A program made the translations under genes and the position numbers. DNA of 6,819 nucleotides. Origin: an uncultured Trueperaceae bacterium (GTDB taxonomy: Bacteria > Deinococcota > Deinococci > Deinococcales > Trueperaceae). A model generated the notes under the pieces. The model was not told the DNA's origin, did not search any database, and saw only the letters and a list, made by a program, of their open reading frames with translations. Where the stretch lies: contig CALDPK010000255.1 in assembly GCA_937911855.1 (NCBI GenBank), forward strand, positions 1-6,819, written 5' to 3'. Position 1 is the stretch's first letter, and the number at the start of each line of letters is the position of its first letter. Positions 6,011-6,819 of the stretch are shown here, piece by piece.

Positions 6011-6087
6011 GCAAAGGGAGACAGTCCAAATCAGAGGCAAAGGTCAGGACGCTTGTCCTGAGACCAGCTTCGTGGAGGAAACCATAA
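6011..6087 (+). promoter_or_regulatory. rpsN–rpsH intergenic leader with rpsH ribosome binding site
   Basis: This 77-nt stretch is the only sizeable gap between the ribosomal genes. It contains a hairpin (6042–6065) and ends with GGAGG (6074–6078), 9 nt before the rpsH ATG. I see no -10/-35 pair convincing enough to call a promoter, and no U-run after the hairpin. It could be a processing or translational-control leader; that is inference. Confidence 0.45.
6042..6065 (+). other. RNA hairpin between rpsN and rpsH
   Basis: TCAGGAC (6044–6050) pairs perfectly with GTCCTGA (6055–6061) across a GCTT tetraloop. Two further G–C pairs can form (6042–6043 with 6064–6065) after a 2-nt bulge. The structure ends 8 nt before the rpsH GGAGG. 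The following sequence is AGCTTCGTGG, with no U-tract, so an intrinsic terminator is unlikely. Its role is unknown; control of S8 synthesis or mRNA processing are possibilities. Confidence 0.55.
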
Positions 6088-6480
6088 ATGCAGACAGATC
6101 CTATTGCAGACATGCTTAACCGCGTCCGGACGGCCGTTGCCATTTCACAGGCAGCAGTCGACATCCCCCACAGCAAGTTCAAGAAGCAGCTTGCTGACAT
6201 CCTGTTCCGTGAAGGTTACGTGGGCAAGGTGGAGGAAACCGAAGTAGAGGGACGCAAAGTCCTGCGCGTGAACCTGAAGTACGGTCCACGCCGCAGCCCG
6301 ATCATTCACGAGATCAAGCGGGTATCCAAGCCCGGCCGGCGTACTTACGCCAAGTACGATCACCTGCCCGTCGTCCGCGGTGGTCTGGGAATGGCTGTAG
6401 TCAGCACCTCCCAGGGACTCATGCGCGACAGCGAAGCTCGCCGCCGCTCAGCAGGCGCGCGTGGTGCTCACGGCTCGTAG
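6088..6480 (+). CDS. rpsH: 30S ribosomal protein S8, C-terminus lost at a junction
   Basis: S8 is a primary 16S rRNA-binding protein of the 30S platform and, in E. coli, the repressor of the spc operon. The start MQTDPIADMLNRVRTA is canonical, and GGAGG (6074–6078) is well placed. LKYGPRR (63–69), HEIKRVSKPGRRTYAK (74–89) and VRGGLGMAVVSTSQGLMRDSEAR (96–118) are the expected later blocks. After about residue 119 the family should continue with a VGGEL...W block that completes the rRNA-binding C-terminal domain. Instead the frame runs SAGARGAHGS and stops at 6478–6480. Those last ~10 codons are an out-of-frame reading of the downstream dehydrogenase gene. So 6088 to about 6447 is genuine rpsH and the end is artificial or rearranged. 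An S8 this short would probably not work. Confidence 0.93.
   Translation: MQTDPIADMLNRVRTAVAISQAAVDIPHSKFKKQLADILFREGYVGKVEETEVEGRKVLRVNLKYGPRRSPIIHEIKRVSKPGRRTYAKYDHLPVVRGGLGMAVVSTSQGLMRDSEARRRSAGARGAHGS
6425..6446. other. Junction between rpsH and an unrelated SDR gene
   Basis: Upstream of this stretch the sequence reads as S8 in the rpsH frame; downstream it reads as an SDR in a different frame. Within it both readings fit their families: RDSEARR for S8 (codons 6424–6444) and ATAKLAAA for the helix after the SDR glycine motif (6425–6448). This implies a shared word of about 20 nt at the join. The exact breakpoint cannot be placed inside it. Confidence 0.8.
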
Positions 6481-6819
6481 CGCTGACGACTTGGCCGAAG
6501 TCAAACGCGAGATCGAATCGGAAGGGGGAACGGCGACTACCCTAGCCGCGGATGTCACGGTACCGGAGCAGCTACAGGCGGTGGCTGAACACGGCATGGC
6601 CAAGTATGGCCAAGTGGACACGTGGATCAACAATGCAGGGGTATCAGTGTACGGCACCCTAGAGAGCATTCCCTTGGCTGATCAACGCCGTGTGTTTGAC
6701 GTCACGTTTTGGGGCATGGTGCACGGTGCACGCGCTGCATTGCCGTTGTTGCGACGGAGCGCGGGCACCCTCATCAATATCGGCAGCGAGCTTTCGGTGA
6801 TACCCGGACCGCTTCAGGG
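6425..6819 (+). CDS. Short-chain dehydrogenase/reductase fragment, both ends missing
   Basis: This is the interior of an NAD(P)-dependent oxidoreductase of the classical SDR family, read without a stop from the junction to the window end (131 codons). It begins ATAKLAAAQQARVVLTARS, the helix and second strand of the Rossmann fold; the TGxxxGxG motif that should come just before is absent. The ADV aspartate (codon 6551–6553), the NNAG motif (6629–6640) and the serine in IGSEL (codon 6785–6787), probably catalytic, are present. The YxxxK pair would lie just past the window. The arginine ending strand 2 (TAR) suggests NADP(H) preference, an inference. Codon use is unlike the left part: Leu TTG and CTA are common here. 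The substrate cannot be predicted, and no start or ribosome binding site exists for it here. Confidence 0.88.

Noticed and set aside
6042..6065. Hairpin as an intrinsic terminator of the upstream operon
   Set aside because: No U-rich run follows the stem, and rpsH belongs to the same operon, so termination here would be counterproductive.
5902..6087. Possible small gene spanning the rpsN end and the rpsN–rpsH gap
   Set aside because: Most of it overlaps rpsN in another frame, it lacks a good ribosome binding site, and the part in the gap covers the hairpin. No coding signature was seen.
6448..6669. Open frame on the minus strand opposite the SDR fragment
   Set aside because: The plus strand carries clear SDR motifs (ADV, NNAG) over the same bases; the minus-strand frame has none.
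6088..6819. A genuine S8–dehydrogenase fusion protein
   Set aside because: The two coding parts are in different frames and the rpsH frame stops at 6478–6480, so no single polypeptide joins them.

Overview
This window is part of a bacterial S10–spc ribosomal protein operon, all on the + strand and G+C-rich. It most resembles the Deinococcota (Deinococcus–Thermus). That assignment rests on remembered family sequences, not a search. L16, L14, L5 and S3 share long diagnostic stretches with Thermus and Deinococcus, such as the L14 ending SLAPEVL, the L5 ending PFRK, the L16 ending YDEIQ, and ERAADNV in S3. S14 is the short zinc-binding type, and L24 has lost its cysteines as in Deinococcus. The exact genus cannot be fixed from this window.

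Layout: positions 1–6447 carry, in canonical order, rplC (5' end missing), rplD, rplW, rplB, rpsS, rplV, rpsC, rplP, rpmC, rpsQ, rplN, rplX, rplE, rpsN (type Z) and most of rpsH. Genes are 2–18 nt apart or overlap by 1–14 nt, most have a purine-rich Shine–Dalgarno sequence, and no internal promoter or terminator is evident. This fits one polycistronic mRNA started upstream, probably before rpsJ. The only sizeable non-coding gap (6011–6087, 77 nt, between rpsN and rpsH) holds a strong hairpin. The proteins are early-binding components of both subunits: L2, L3, L4, L5, L14, L16, L22, L23, L24 and L29 for 50S; S3, S8, S14, S17 and S19 for 30S.

The right end is abnormal. At about 6425–6447 rpsH changes in mid-gene into the interior of an unrelated short-chain dehydrogenase/reductase (SDR) gene, in another frame and with different codon use. 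S8 loses its conserved C-terminal GGEL...W block, the SDR lacks its N-terminal TGxxxGxG motif, and the rest of the spc operon (rplF onward) is absent. About 20 nt at the junction read sensibly in both genes. An assembly chimera joined through a short shared word is the most likely explanation; a real rearrangement is the less likely alternative.

I found no CRISPR array, insertion sequence, tRNA, rRNA or convincing new system. The points worth checking are the junction, the rpsN–rpsH hairpin, the cysteine-less L24 beside a zinc-type S14, and the non-ATG starts of rplN and rplE.
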